Below, piece after piece: positions 44,677 to 54,180 of a stretch of 64,000 nucleotides of DNA (its first letter is position 1; every line of letters begins with the position of its first letter). A program made the position numbers and the translations under genes. A model generated the notes under the pieces. It worked only from the letters and a program-made list of their open reading frames with translations, was not told the origin of the DNA and did no database searches. This DNA is from an uncultured Solirubrobacterales bacterium (GTDB lineage Bacteria > Actinomycetota > Thermoleophilia > Solirubrobacterales > JACPNS01), in assembly GCA_937128795.1 (NCBI GenBank), contig CAKZMQ010000023.1, forward strand, positions 1-64,000, read 5' to 3'.

Positions 44677-45819
44677 CTAGCGCGCCGCCAACTTCGTTCC
44701 TGCAGCGCGCAGGCGCTGCATGCGTTGTGAGAGGTGGCGCGAGAAAATCTTCTCGGCATTCTCCCACAGCGGTTCATCCGACACGTCCGCGCCCCTGTGC
44801 GGACCTTTGTCGCCGGATGCACGGATGAATGTGCTTGATCCTTCGCTGAGCAGAACTGCATGCAGCTGCGGCCGAAATGGCCGCGATTCCTGGGCTCGTC
44901 CGAACCGCACGGCCAGCTCCGAGACGATCGCGTCGGCTTGCTGCGCAGCGATGCTGCCTTGTTTGACCGGAAAATCGGTGATGTCTCCCGCGGCGTAGAT
45001 CGACTCGGTGTCGCCGACGTGACCGAGGCGATCGACCGGTAGGAAGCCGTTGGCGTCGTGCGGTAGACCGGGGATCCGGCGACCGACCAGATGCGGCAAT
45101 GCGACCGCTCGTGCCGCGGGAACCTTCGCACCGGTGATCGTCTTGACTTCACCGTCGTCGAACGATTGTGCTCGTGTGCTCGTGTGCAACTTGATCCCGG
45201 CGTCCTGTAGTAGTGCCATGACGCGTTCTCCGGCGGCCTCACCGAAAATCTGAAGCGGGCACTGTTCGGGCGTGATCACGTGAATCCGCACGGCGCTCTG
45301 CAACTGGTGTCGGGCGCGCGCGGCCGTCAGCAATGCGCATTCGTAGATCGGCAGCGTCCAAGAGGCCCCGGCTGTTGCGACGAATGCAACGCTACGGACG
45401 AGACCGGCATCGATCTCGCCGAGCATGTGCCGCAGCTTGATCAGGCTCGCCTTGTCGCCGATCGTCAGCGCGCCGGGTAGGCCTTCGATGGTCTCGGCAC
45501 CGGTCGTCACGACCAACGCGTCGAAATCAATCAGCGTGCCCTTTGACGTCATCACCCGTTTGAAGGTCTGGTCGACCCGCGACACTTTGTCGACTATCAA
45601 CTCCACGTCGCAACCATCGACCAGTGAGCGGATCGGCATTTCTGCGACGTGGCGGATGCCGAACGGCTCGAGCACAGTGAACGGGCGGTAGTTGAAATCG
45701 GCGGTCGGTGAAATCATCGCGACGTCGACATCTACGTACTTGCACTCGTGAAGCCCGATCGCGGTTTCCAAGGCGGCCACGCCGCCGCCGACGATGACGA
45801 TTTTCTGGCGATTCCCCAT
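44677..45819 (-). CDS. FAD-dependent NAD(P)H/quinone oxidoreductase-like protein
   Basis: A 380-residue flavoprotein. The N-terminal KIVIVGGGVAALETAIGLH binds FAD. DALVVTTGAETIEGLPGALT is the linker to the second nucleotide domain. SIYAAGDITDFPVKQGSIAA is the C-terminal FAD contact. It is of the NDH-2 / sulfide:quinone reductase type without the Cys pair expected of SQR. No membrane anchor helix is evident at the C-terminus (SRHLSQRMQRLRAAGTKLAA). Start ATG 45819 (MGNRQK) over a TTG three codons upstream. It is divergent from the histidine kinase gene. Confidence 0.85.
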   Translation of the reverse strand: MGNRQKIVIVGGGVAALETAIGLHECKYVDVDVAMISPTADFNYRPFTVLEPFGIRHVAEMPIRSLVDGCDVELIVDKVSRVDQTFKRVMTSKGTLIDFDALVVTTGAETIEGLPGALTIGDKASLIKLRHMLGEIDAGLVRSVAFVATAGASWTLPIYECALLTAARARHQLQSAVRIHVITPEQCPLQIFGEAAGERVMALLQDAGIKLHTSTRAQSFDDGEVKTITGAKVPAARAVALPHLVGRRIPGLPHDANGFLPVDRLGHVGDTESIYAAGDITDFPVKQGSIAAQQADAIVSELAVRFGRAQESRPFRPQLHAVLLSEGSSTFIRASGDKGPHRGADVSDEPLWENAEKIFSRHLSQRMQRLRAAGTKLAAR

Positions 45820-45851
45820 ATCCACCAAAATCTACGCCTAGTGGGTCGTTT

Positions 45852-45880
45852 TTGACGCGTGCCAACCCCGCGATCAATAT
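45852..45880 (+). promoter_or_regulatory. possible sigma-70-like promoter for the GAF kinase
   Basis: TTGACG (45852-45857), a 17-base spacer, then CAATAT (45875-45880), about 18 bases before the GTG start. The -35 box is near consensus and the -10 matches only three of six, so this is tentative. Confidence 0.3.
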
Positions 45881-45898
45881 CCGTAGGATCTACCCATC

Positions 45899-47050
45899 GT
45901 GACCAGCTCCGAGCTTGATGAATCACGCCTGCGCCGGCTGATCGAGGCCGGTGCCGACGTCGTGTCAAATCTGGACACAGATTCATTACTTGGCCAAATT
46001 GTCGAGACTGCGGCTGAAATAACCGGTGCGCGTTACGCGGCTCTCGGAATCCTCAACGCGAACCGCGACGGACTTGATCGTTTCATCACGTTCGGAATCG
46101 ACGACGAGACGCGCATGCGGATCGGCGACCCGCCCAGCGGCCTCGGCGTGCTCGGAGTGCTGATCAAACATCCCGAACCGATTCGCATGCACCGGGTTTC
46201 AGAACACCCGGAGTCGTTCGGATTTCCGCCGAACCACCCGCCGATGGAGTCATTTCTCGGCGCGCCGATCATCATCGGGGACGACGTATATGGGAATCTT
46301 TATCTAACCGACAAGCGTGGCGGTGACTTCGATCAATCCGACCAGGACGCGGTGGAGTTGCTCGCGGGCTGGGCCGCCATCGCCATCAACAACGCGCGAA
46401 TGGTGCGCAAGGAGCGATTGCGCGCGGTGATCGAAGCTTCCGAGAAGGAGCGCCACCGATGGGCGCTGGAACTGCACGATGAAACACTCCAGGGTCTTGG
46501 AGCGCTTCGTCTGCTGCTCTCCGCCGCACAGCGAAGTGAGGATCCGACTCGGATGCGCGCCGCAATTGAAGACGTGCTGGACCAACTTTCGCTGGAGATC
46601 ACCGGATTGCGTGGACTGATCACCGAGCTCCGTCCCGCCGCGCTGGACAGCCTCGGCCTTGAGGCAGCGCTTGAATCACTGGGTCGGCGCGCTGCCGGAA
46701 CCGGAGATTTTGATCTCGAACTGGACATCGAATTCGGTCGGCACAGCAGACTTGCAGAGGCCTCCGAGCTCGAGATCACTGCCTATCGGCTGGTGCAAGA
46801 GGCGATCTCGAATGCGAGCAAACACGCACGCGCCTCGCTCGTGGTACTACGCGTGAAGCGCGACGACACAGCGATCGATATTGAGGTGATCGACAACGGC
46901 GTCGGCTTTGATCCGCAGACAATTCAGGCGGCTGGGTTCGGTTTGACGGGGATGCGTGAGCGGGTCGCGATCGTCAACGGACGTCTCGACATCGAGTCAC
47001 AGGCTGGAGAGGGAACGCGCATCCACGCTCACCTTCCGCTCGCCGATTGA
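45899..47050 (+). CDS. GAF-domain sensor histidine kinase (NarX/DevS-like)
   Basis: A 383-residue soluble sensor kinase with a GTG start. Residues about 20-170 are a GAF domain (GARYAALGILNANRDGLDRF, FLGAPIIIGDDVYGNLYLTD) like those in DevS/DosT. Residues 175-250 are HisKA_3 with phosphoacceptor His193 in RWALELHDETLQGLGAL. The ATPase domain follows (RLVQEAISNASKHARA, VIDNGVGFDP, GFGLTGMRERVAIVNGRLD). No membrane segment is seen, so it senses a cytoplasmic cue. Its likely partner is the NarL regulator transcribed towards it, 6 bases beyond the stop. Confidence 0.93.
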   Translation: MTSSELDESRLRRLIEAGADVVSNLDTDSLLGQIVETAAEITGARYAALGILNANRDGLDRFITFGIDDETRMRIGDPPSGLGVLGVLIKHPEPIRMHRVSEHPESFGFPPNHPPMESFLGAPIIIGDDVYGNLYLTDKRGGDFDQSDQDAVELLAGWAAIAINNARMVRKERLRAVIEASEKERHRWALELHDETLQGLGALRLLLSAAQRSEDPTRMRAAIEDVLDQLSLEITGLRGLITELRPAALDSLGLEAALESLGRRAAGTGDFDLELDIEFGRHSRLAEASELEITAYRLVQEAISNASKHARASLVVLRVKRDDTAIDIEVIDNGVGFDPQTIQAAGFGLTGMRERVAIVNGRLDIESQAGEGTRIHAHLPLAD

Positions 47051-47056
47051 CCGGTG

Positions 47057-47716
47057 CTACGGATCGATCAGGCCGTTGTCGAGCGCGAAACGTACGAGTT
47101 CGGCACGCGTTCCGAGTTCCAGTTTCTGCTGAATGTGCGCGCGGTGCGATTCGACGGTTCGAACGCTCAAAAACAACTGCTTGGCGACCTCACTGTTGGT
47201 GTGCCCGAGCGCGATCAATCCGAGCACCTCTCGTTCGCGCGGCGTGAGCAGCGAGTTTGCGCCGGTCGAATCGGACTGTGCGGCAAGTTTTGCGCCCAGC
47301 CGAGGGTTCAGGTAGGTGTCGCCGCGAGCGGCGAGTCGTACGGCCTCGACCAATTCCTCGTCGGCCGCCTCCTTGAGCACATAACCGTGAGCACCGGCCT
47401 GCATCGCCTCGCGAGCAAACGCCGGATCGTCTTGCATCGTCAGAATCACGACCTTCGTGCTCGGCGAAATCTCGTGAATCTTGGGAATCGCCTCGAGCGT
47501 GGAGGCGCCGGGCATGTTCAGATCAAGCATCGCGACGCTTGGCTTGTGTCCGAGGACGTAGCGGACCGCGGAATCGGCGTCTCCGGCCTCGGCGACGACC
47601 TCGAAGTCTGCCTCGGCATCGAGCAACAGCTTCAGCCCGGATCGCACGACCGCGTGGTCGTCGGCAATTACGATTGTGGTGGTCGTACGGTCGTCGGTTT
47701 CCGATTTCGTGTGCAT
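47057..47716 (-). CDS. NarL/LuxR-type response regulator
   Basis: A 219-residue regulator. The receiver domain contains VIADDHAVVRSGLKLLLDAE, phosphoacceptor Asp65 in VAMLDLNMPGAST, and the Lys in GYVLKEAADEELV. The LuxR helix-turn-helix is LTPREREVLGLIALGHTNSE, then SVRTVESHRAHIQQKLEL. ATG 47716 is taken over the preceding TTG. It is convergent with the GAF kinase and ends 6 bases from it. Kinase and regulator of this NarX/NarL class normally share an operon, so the opposing layout is notable. Confidence 0.94.
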   Translation of the reverse strand: MHTKSETDDRTTTTIVIADDHAVVRSGLKLLLDAEADFEVVAEAGDADSAVRYVLGHKPSVAMLDLNMPGASTLEAIPKIHEISPSTKVVILTMQDDPAFAREAMQAGAHGYVLKEAADEELVEAVRLAARGDTYLNPRLGAKLAAQSDSTGANSLLTPREREVLGLIALGHTNSEVAKQLFLSVRTVESHRAHIQQKLELGTRAELVRFALDNGLIDP

Positions 47717-47793
47717 CAAATTTCGATCCTACGTCAGCGTCGTTACGGTAGTGCGATGTCGGAAGCGTCCCTCAGTAGTTCTCCGGAAATCGT

Positions 47794-48540
47794 TTGAGCG
47801 AGCTTCTGATCGTTTTCCTCGCCGGATTGGCGACGATGATCGCCACTGGCTTCGGCGTGATTCCCGTGGTGTTGCTCGGCAGCAACGCCGAAATCTGGCG
47901 TCCCCTGCTTTGCGGTCTGGCAGTCGGTGCGATGGCCGTGGCGTCGGTCGTCGGGCTGCTGCAGCCGGGACTCGATGTCGGAACGCCGCTCGAGGTGTAC
48001 GGCGGACTGGTTCTGGGCGTTGGCCTGTTCTTTGTGATTCGCGCGACGTTGCGCAAACGAGAGGTCTCGATCGGCGAGGTTCGCGGCGCAGACGTCCGTC
48101 GCGCGGCGTTGGTCTTTGCCGTGTTGTTTGCGCACAGTCTCCCAGAGGGGTTCGCGATCGGAACTGCCTACGCCGCGCCGGACGCGGAGGTCGGACTGTT
48201 TGTGATCCTCGCGATCGCGTTGCAGAACGTTCCCGAAGGCACAAGCGTCGCGATTCCGATGCAAGATGCTGGAATCGGGTTCTGGCGCCAGTTCTGGGCG
48301 GCAACCGCAACCAGCATCCCTCAACCGGTCGGCGCGGTGTTCGCCTATCTGGCCGTCGACCGGATCGCCAGCGGGCTGTTGCCGATTTCGTTCGGCTTCG
48401 CCGCTGGCGCAATGCTCGTGCTGGTTGCCCTTGAGATGGTGCCTCAGGCGTTCGTGCGCGGCGGAGTTTCGCGGGCATTCATTGGTACGGCGATCGGTGC
48501 CGCGATGATCTTCGCACTGGAGTCCGTCGTCAACCTTTGA
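47794..48540 (+). CDS. ZIP-family divalent metal transporter
   Basis: A 248-residue membrane protein with eight predicted helices. The metal-binding transmembrane motifs are HSLPEGFAIG in helix IV and QNVPEGTSVA in helix V, the hallmark of ZIP (GufA-type) transporters moving zinc or related ions inward. The His-rich loop of many ZIPs is missing. A TTG start is assumed because the first helix begins immediately (LLIVFLAGLATMIATGFGVI) and no ATG fits earlier. It is divergent from the response regulator with about 77 bases between. Confidence 0.9.
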   Translation: MSELLIVFLAGLATMIATGFGVIPVVLLGSNAEIWRPLLCGLAVGAMAVASVVGLLQPGLDVGTPLEVYGGLVLGVGLFFVIRATLRKREVSIGEVRGADVRRAALVFAVLFAHSLPEGFAIGTAYAAPDAEVGLFVILAIALQNVPEGTSVAIPMQDAGIGFWRQFWAATATSIPQPVGAVFAYLAVDRIASGLLPISFGFAAGAMLVLVALEMVPQAFVRGGVSRAFIGTAIGAAMIFALESVVNL

Positions 48541-48558
48541 AGCAGTTCAACGCAACAG

Positions 48559-48930
48559 TTACTTCTCAATAAGTTCGATGCGGTACTGGTCGGGATCGCG
48601 CACAAAACAGAGTCGTGATCCACCTTCGCGAACGCTGTAGGGCGGCTTCTCGGGTTCGATGCCAACTGCTGCCAATTGCTGCAGCGTTGCATCGATGTCA
48701 TCAACCGTGATCGCGATGTGGCCGTATCCAGTGCCGAGTTCGTAGCTGTCGACGCCATAGTTGTAGGTCAATTCCAACCGGGCACCGTCGCCGGGCAGTC
48801 CCATGAAAACGTTGATCGCCTCGTCGCCGATTGGCATGCGCCTGAGCTCCTCGAATCCGAGCTTGCGGTAGAAGCTCACCGAGCGATCGATGTCAGAAAT
48901 CCGATAGCAGGTGTGGATCAGTTCGCTCAT
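48559..48930 (-). CDS. VOC-family protein, glyoxalase I-like
   Basis: A 123-residue single-copy VOC (glyoxalase/bleomycin resistance) protein. It begins IHTCYRISDIDRSVSFYRKL and contains YGHIAITVDDIDATLQQLAA and CFVRDPDQYRIELIEK. The metal ligands are His, Glu, His and Glu positions in these blocks. The glyoxalase I signature is close to complete, so methylglyoxal detoxification with a thiol cofactor is plausible, with mycothiol more likely than glutathione in an actinobacterium (inference). The acyl-CoA ligase gene on the same strand ends upstream of it in the next 26 bases. Confidence 0.9.
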   Translation of the reverse strand: MSELIHTCYRISDIDRSVSFYRKLGFEELRRMPIGDEAINVFMGLPGDGARLELTYNYGVDSYELGTGYGHIAITVDDIDATLQQLAAVGIEPEKPPYSVREGGSRLCFVRDPDQYRIELIEK

Positions 48931-48956
48931 TGCTTGGGCGAACGCTAACCGAACGG

Positions 48957-50645
48957 CTATTCGGTTGAGTCGGTGGCGCCGACTGGCTGTTCGTTAGCTC
49001 CGTCATCGCTCGCGGGCTTGGCCGAACCGTTGTCGTGCTCACGCAGGTCGCGCTTGAGAATCTTGCCGGTCGCGTTGCGCGGGAGTTCTTTCAGGAAGAC
49101 CACCTCGCGCGGCACCTTGAAGTTGGCAAGGTGCTGCTTCACGTGCGACTTGATTGAGGCCTCGTCGACGTCGTGGTCGGAGTGTTTGACAACGAAGGCC
49201 TTGAGACGCTCTCCAAATTGTTCGTCGTCAACGCCGATCACGGCCGTCTCGTGCACGGCGTCGTGACGGGCGATCACGTCCTCCACCTCGATCGGGTAGA
49301 CGTTTTCTCCGCCCGAGACGATCATCTCGTCGATGCGGCCGTCGATGAAAAGCCGGTCGTTTTCGTCGAGGTGGCCAAGGTCGCCGGTGCCCGCCATGTC
49401 GGCCATCGCGTTCCTTTTTTCACCACCGGTGTAGCCCTCGAAAATCATGTCGTGCTTGACGAATATTTGACCGGTTTCGCCGCGCGGCAGCTCGATGCCC
49501 TGATCGTCCACAATCTTCAACTCAGTACCGGTCGGTGCCTTCCCGGCGGTACCGGGAGCGGCGCGCATGTCTTCCGGTCCGGCAATCGTCGCCCAGGCAA
49601 CCTCGGTCGATCCATAGACGTTGTAGAGCACATCGCCAAACTCATCCATGAATTCGGTCGCAAGTTCACCTTGGAGCGCGGAACCGCTGGCGCAGACCGA
49701 GCTGAGACTGGAGACGTTGTATTTGCGACGCGTCTCCTCGGGCAGATCGAGCAAGCGCTGGAGCATCACGGGGACGACCGTCATCATGTCGACCTGTTCG
49801 CGCTCGATCGTGCGAAGCGTGTCTTCCGGGTCGAAACGACGCCGCAAGATCGTCGTGCCACGGAACGTCAGGTTGGCCGAGAAGTTCGAAAAGCCCCACG
49901 CATGAAATAGCGGTGCGGCCACGAGCATCCGGTCGCCGCGACGGTAGGGGATCGTCGAGACCACGGCGAGCAGGCTCTTTAGACCACGCGGTTCGGCGCG
50001 GGCGGCGCCCTTCGGCTTGCCGGTGGTTCCCGAAGTGAGGATGATCGTGCGGCCGGTACGCTCCGGTGCCGGCGGCTCCTCGGTGCTGCGACCCTCGCGC
50101 AGGTCGTCGAGCGTCGCAAAGCTCGGTGCGTCCGAATCCTGCCATGCGATGAAGACCGGGCGATCCTGCAAGGCGCCATCGAGCAGCGCGACGTACTCCT
50201 CGTCCATGATCACCGCATCCGCGTTCTGGTCTTCGATCACTTGGACTAGCTGCGGGCCGGCGAATGCGGTGTTCAGCAATAGTCCATCGGCGCCGACTTT
50301 GAGCGTCGCGACGAACGACTCGATGAATCCGCGATGGTTGCGGCAGAGTATTGCCACGCGGCTGTCGGCACCGACGCCATGAGCCGCCAATCCGTGCGCG
50401 ATCTGATTCGTGCGTTCGTGCACTTCTTTGTGAGTGAGGGTTCCGAGTTCATCGATGATCGCCGGCTCGTTCGGGACGGCTACCGCATTGATCGCATAGC
50501 CGGCAGGTTGGGTCGGGCCGTATTTTTTCATCGCGCGCTTCATCGCGAGCAATACCTTGGGATGCGTCGGGCGCACCATCTTGGTGTTGTGCAGAGTCTT
50601 GGCAAGTTCGCCGTAGCGCTTGCCGGCTTCAGATAGCTTGCCCAT
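48957..50645 (-). CDS. acyl-CoA synthetase (AMP-dependent, FadD-like)
   Basis: A 562-residue adenylate-forming ligase. The P-loop motif is IILTSGTTGKPKGAARA, the A5-type motif is YNVYGSTEVAW, and the hinge is GRIDEMIVSGGENVYPIEVEDV. The adenylation Lys is in PRNATGKILKRDLRE. The N-terminal 40 residues are basic and amphipathic (GELAKTLHNTKMVRPTHPKV), possibly for membrane contact. It activates fatty or steroid side-chain acids to CoA esters. Its ATG overlaps the stop of the GMC oxidoreductase gene upstream (ATGA), so the two are coupled. Confidence 0.93.
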   Translation of the reverse strand: MGKLSEAGKRYGELAKTLHNTKMVRPTHPKVLLAMKRAMKKYGPTQPAGYAINAVAVPNEPAIIDELGTLTHKEVHERTNQIAHGLAAHGVGADSRVAILCRNHRGFIESFVATLKVGADGLLLNTAFAGPQLVQVIEDQNADAVIMDEEYVALLDGALQDRPVFIAWQDSDAPSFATLDDLREGRSTEEPPAPERTGRTIILTSGTTGKPKGAARAEPRGLKSLLAVVSTIPYRRGDRMLVAAPLFHAWGFSNFSANLTFRGTTILRRRFDPEDTLRTIEREQVDMMTVVPVMLQRLLDLPEETRRKYNVSSLSSVCASGSALQGELATEFMDEFGDVLYNVYGSTEVAWATIAGPEDMRAAPGTAGKAPTGTELKIVDDQGIELPRGETGQIFVKHDMIFEGYTGGEKRNAMADMAGTGDLGHLDENDRLFIDGRIDEMIVSGGENVYPIEVEDVIARHDAVHETAVIGVDDEQFGERLKAFVVKHSDHDVDEASIKSHVKQHLANFKVPREVVFLKELPRNATGKILKRDLREHDNGSAKPASDDGANEQPVGATDSTE

Positions 50646-52369
50646 CAGAGTTCACTGACCGCCGTTGCCGCGCGCGGCTCTGTGAAATTCTCGGCGCGCA
50701 GATCGAATTCGCCGACCTCGCCCTTGCTGGGCACGGCGGTCATCGCATGCTCGGATATCGCCGTGATCGTCAGGCTCGGATTGACGCCCGGGTTGGCTGG
50801 CATCGCGGAGCCGTCGCAGATCAGGAAATTGTCGTAGCCGAAAACCCTGTTGTGCCGGTCGACAACACCTGTGTTCGCGTTCTTGCCGATCACCGCACCT
50901 CCGAGAATATGGGCAGTTGTCGGGATGTTGAACAACACCTCGAAGATGCTGCTCTGCGGCACGCCGCCCATCCGCTTGGCGGCGAGTTCGGCGGCCTTAT
51001 TGGCCGCTGGGATGAATCGAGGGTTCGGGTTCACTGGGTCTTCTTCCGTGCTCAGACGCCATCCGCCACCGAACAAGTTCTTCTTCGGGCGCAGCTTCAG
51101 CGAGTTGTCGAGCGTCTGCATCACGAGGATGATCATCGTTCGACGCGACCAATGGTAGGCACCCAGCAAACGAACTACATGGGCCGGGTGACGAATCGCC
51201 ATCGCGAGAAACTTCAGCGGGCGTGTCACGCGGTTGCCCTCGCCCGTCAGTAGCGTGAACGTGCGGCCCATTGCGTCGCCACCGTGACCGTATGCGACGT
51301 TCTCGATGTGGGTGTTCTCGTCCGGGTAGAAACTTGAACTGATCGCCACGGAGGCCGTGTAATCGACAGAGTCGTCCTTCGCGGTCACGGCAAGAATCGC
51401 TTCGCTGTTCGTGCGTACGAGTTCGCCAAGCCGGTGAGAGATTCGCGGAAGCGAGCCGTTGAGCTTGCAGTTTGCGAGCAGCTTGTTGGTGCCGAAAGCA
51501 CCGGCCGACATCACGACTCCGCGCGAGCGGATCGTCTTGCGACCTTTGAACAGCCAGGCTCCCGATCGCACTGTGGTGACTTCGTACCCGGCCGACCCGT
51601 CGCGCCGGCCGTTGGCGGCGCGAATCGGCTTGATGTCGGTGACTGTGCGAAGGGGCTCAACCTGTACGCCGAGCTTCTCTGCGAACCACAAGTAGTTCTT
51701 CACGAGCGTGTTTTTCGCGCCGAAACGACAGCCCATCATGCACGAACCGCAGTGGTGGCAGGCAGTGCGTTCTGGTCCCTCGCCGCCGAAGTACGGATCG
51801 GGGACGGTCTGACCCTTTTGCCCGGGTTCGCCGAAGAAGACGCCAACGCGAGTCTTGGTGTAAGTCTCGGGAACCCCGAAATCCTCGGCCAGCCCCTTGA
51901 TGACGCCGTCGGCCGGCTGATCGAAGGGCACCTCTGTCACGCCGAGCATCTGCTCTGCCGTGTCGTAGTGCGGCTGCAGCACATCCGACCAATCCTCCAT
52001 GCCTGCCCACTGTCGGTCTTCGAAAAACTTCGGACGTGCGCGGTAGAGCGTGTTCGCGTAGCCGAGACTTCCTCCTCCGACGCCACAACCGCTCAGCACG
52101 ACGACGTCCTTGAAAAACGTCATCCGGAAGATGCCTTTCATCTTCGCGAACGGTCGCCAAAAATAGCGCTGAGGATGCCGGTACATCGTCTCGGCGAAGT
52201 CGTCGTCTTCGAAACGCGCGCCGCACTCGAGGACCTTGACGTCGTAGCCCTTCTCGGCCAAGCGCAGCGCGGAGACGCTGCCGCCAAATCCAGAGCCGAC
52301 GATGATCCAGTCGTGGTCGTATTGGCTGTTTTTCAAGGTCGCGTCCGTGTGGTCTTGCGTTGGCAACAC
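50645..52369 (-). CDS. GMC oxidoreductase, ChoD/cholesterol-oxidase-like
   Basis: A 574-residue FAD enzyme. The ADP-binding motif is IIVGSGFGGSVSALRLAEKG. The second GMC signature region is GCGVGGGSLGYANTLYRARP. A Cys-rich segment CHHCGSCMMGCRFGAKNTL has the C-x2-C-x2-C-x3-C spacing seen in mycobacterial ChoD-type proteins. The C-terminal AHILGGAVIGKNANTGVVDR and NPSLTITAISEHAMTAV hold the His/Asn active-site pair of the family. A TTG start is used because no ATG lies before the FAD motif. Oxidation of a sterol or other large alcohol is likely, and coupling to an acyl-CoA ligase fits a sterol/lipid pathway. Confidence 0.88.
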   Translation of the reverse strand: MLPTQDHTDATLKNSQYDHDWIIVGSGFGGSVSALRLAEKGYDVKVLECGARFEDDDFAETMYRHPQRYFWRPFAKMKGIFRMTFFKDVVVLSGCGVGGGSLGYANTLYRARPKFFEDRQWAGMEDWSDVLQPHYDTAEQMLGVTEVPFDQPADGVIKGLAEDFGVPETYTKTRVGVFFGEPGQKGQTVPDPYFGGEGPERTACHHCGSCMMGCRFGAKNTLVKNYLWFAEKLGVQVEPLRTVTDIKPIRAANGRRDGSAGYEVTTVRSGAWLFKGRKTIRSRGVVMSAGAFGTNKLLANCKLNGSLPRISHRLGELVRTNSEAILAVTAKDDSVDYTASVAISSSFYPDENTHIENVAYGHGGDAMGRTFTLLTGEGNRVTRPLKFLAMAIRHPAHVVRLLGAYHWSRRTMIILVMQTLDNSLKLRPKKNLFGGGWRLSTEEDPVNPNPRFIPAANKAAELAAKRMGGVPQSSIFEVLFNIPTTAHILGGAVIGKNANTGVVDRHNRVFGYDNFLICDGSAMPANPGVNPSLTITAISEHAMTAVPSKGEVGEFDLRAENFTEPRAATAVSEL

Positions 52370-52491
52370 GGACAGAAGCGAGATTACGCGTCGTCATCCC
52401 CGTTGCGGATTTGCAGATTCTATCTGCGTTTCGTCGGATTGACAACGATCGGTTGGAAGTTTCCCCTCGTGCGCTCGCTCACGCCATCAGG

Positions 52492-54180
52492 TCAGGAATT
52501 TCGGCGACCACGGAATGGCCGTGTCATGGCCCGCCAGCACGTTGCCATCAGCACGTACGCGTAAAGCATCAGCGATTGGTGCTTTAGGTAAAAGAGGTCA
52601 TGCGAGAGTTCGACGGCCGGGTCGGGCTGCGCGACCTCGGCGGTCGGCGCCGCGTGCAGCTGTGCCCAGCCGGTCAGACCCGGGCGAACGAGATTGCGGC
52701 GCGGATAGAAGTCGAGATTCTGTTCGATTTCAGCCATGCGTTGCGGGCGCTCCGGCCGCGGGCCAACGAGGCTCATGTCGCCGCGCAACACGCTCAGCAG
52801 CAGCGGCAGCCGCTCGATACCGGACGCGCGCAGGAACTTGCCGAATCCAACCGGCGGAACGTCCTCCTCGGGTGCGCTTCCGGTCACGTCGCGGCGGGCG
52901 ACGCGAAAGTACGAGACCGAGAATGAGCGGCCGCGTTCACCGACGCGACGCCGTCTGACGAGAACCGGCTTGCCGAAGGCCGCGCGCATGAACGCGGCAG
53001 TCAACGCCCACGCCGGAAGCGTGATCAGTCCGATGCTGCCGGCGACGAAAATGTCAGTCACCCGCGTGACCACTCGAGGAACCGGTCGGAAGCGCGGATG
53101 CATGATGTGCTGGAACCAGGCCACGTTCAGTTGCTCGACCGGCACACGCCGGAAGACCGCCTCGTCGAACGCCGTTGCAGAGATCAGGCGGGTTCGGAAT
53201 CGTTCGGCGCAGACGGTCGCTCGTTCAAAGACCTTCAGGCGGTCTTCGTCCGTTGCCATCACCAGCAGGTCGATGTCGTTGCGGGCGACGATATGGCTGA
53301 GGTCGGCGATCAGGCCGAGTCGCCTGACCTTGAAAGAGATGTGGTCGAGGTCGCGCAAATTGTCGCGTTCGGTGGTGCGTGTCACGTACCCGACAATGCT
53401 GTAGCGGTACGCGCGTTCCGCAGACAATTGCCAAGCGAGGTCGTGCGCGGCAGCGGCTTCGCCAAGCACGGCCACTCTCACGTGAACGAAGCGGTCGGCG
53501 ACCACCTTCATGACGATCGCCGCGAGTGCTCCTGCCGAAAGCGCAACGATGCCGGCAAGCGCCGCGCGTCCGGCGGTCGAAGTCGAGTCGACAGTGAAGG
53601 TCATGGCCAGGACGCCGAGCCCTGCCACCACCGGCGAGAGCCCGCTGATCTCCGTTTCGGAAAGCGCACTGCGTCTGCCCTGCGCGCGTACGAGCAGGAC
53701 GAGCAGCGCGCTTGCGATGAATACCGCGAGGCTGCGGACGTAGATCGCTCCGGCGATCGGCCCGGCCATCGCCGCCGCGAAGTCGCCGAGCGCGGTCAGC
53801 GTCGAAGGGCTCAGCGTGCGTGCAGCCTCCTCCTCATCTTCGCGGTCGAGATCGAAGCCGTCGACGACGGTGAGTTGATGGGCCGGTTTGTTCTCGGCCG
53901 AAACCTGCTCGGGGTAGGCGCGAGAGCGACGACCGCCGTGGTTGCCGACCTCGTTGGGAAGCGGTCGAAGATCGGTTTGATCGAGCAGGTTCAGCGGCGC
54001 CGCTGGATTCGGTTCTGTCAATTTCGAATCGAGCGGCGCGCGCACGATCGGTGCGCCGAGTGGGCGGCGTGTCCGCTCGTCCTCGTGCGCGCGATGGTTC
54101 TCGGCGCGACGATCCAGCCCCGTTCCTCCGCGAGACGAATTTCGGCCGCTGTCGTGTGAGTCGTTGCTCGTGTCGTCCAT
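52492..54180 (-). CDS. polyprenyl-phosphate sugar-1-phosphate transferase (exopolysaccharide initiation)
   Basis: A 562-residue membrane enzyme. The N-terminal 120 residues are polar and low-complexity. Four to five membrane helices and a CoA-binding-like Rossmann domain (VRVAVLGEAAAAHDLAWQLS) follow. The last 200 residues are the bacterial sugar transferase domain: one helix-hairpin, VLVRRRRVGERGRSFSVSYF, then LRASGIERLPLLLSVLRGDM, SLVGPRPERPQ and RPGLTGWAQLH. It transfers a hexose-1-phosphate from a UDP-sugar to undecaprenyl phosphate, the first step of exopolysaccharide assembly. The start at ATG 54180 is chosen; the frame is open 31 codons further. No other polysaccharide genes are adjacent. 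Confidence 0.9.
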   Translation of the reverse strand: MDDTSNDSHDSGRNSSRGGTGLDRRAENHRAHEDERTRRPLGAPIVRAPLDSKLTEPNPAAPLNLLDQTDLRPLPNEVGNHGGRRSRAYPEQVSAENKPAHQLTVVDGFDLDREDEEEAARTLSPSTLTALGDFAAAMAGPIAGAIYVRSLAVFIASALLVLLVRAQGRRSALSETEISGLSPVVAGLGVLAMTFTVDSTSTAGRAALAGIVALSAGALAAIVMKVVADRFVHVRVAVLGEAAAAHDLAWQLSAERAYRYSIVGYVTRTTERDNLRDLDHISFKVRRLGLIADLSHIVARNDIDLLVMATDEDRLKVFERATVCAERFRTRLISATAFDEAVFRRVPVEQLNVAWFQHIMHPRFRPVPRVVTRVTDIFVAGSIGLITLPAWALTAAFMRAAFGKPVLVRRRRVGERGRSFSVSYFRVARRDVTGSAPEEDVPPVGFGKFLRASGIERLPLLLSVLRGDMSLVGPRPERPQRMAEIEQNLDFYPRRNLVRPGLTGWAQLHAAPTAEVAQPDPAVELSHDLFYLKHQSLMLYAYVLMATCWRAMTRPFRGRRNS

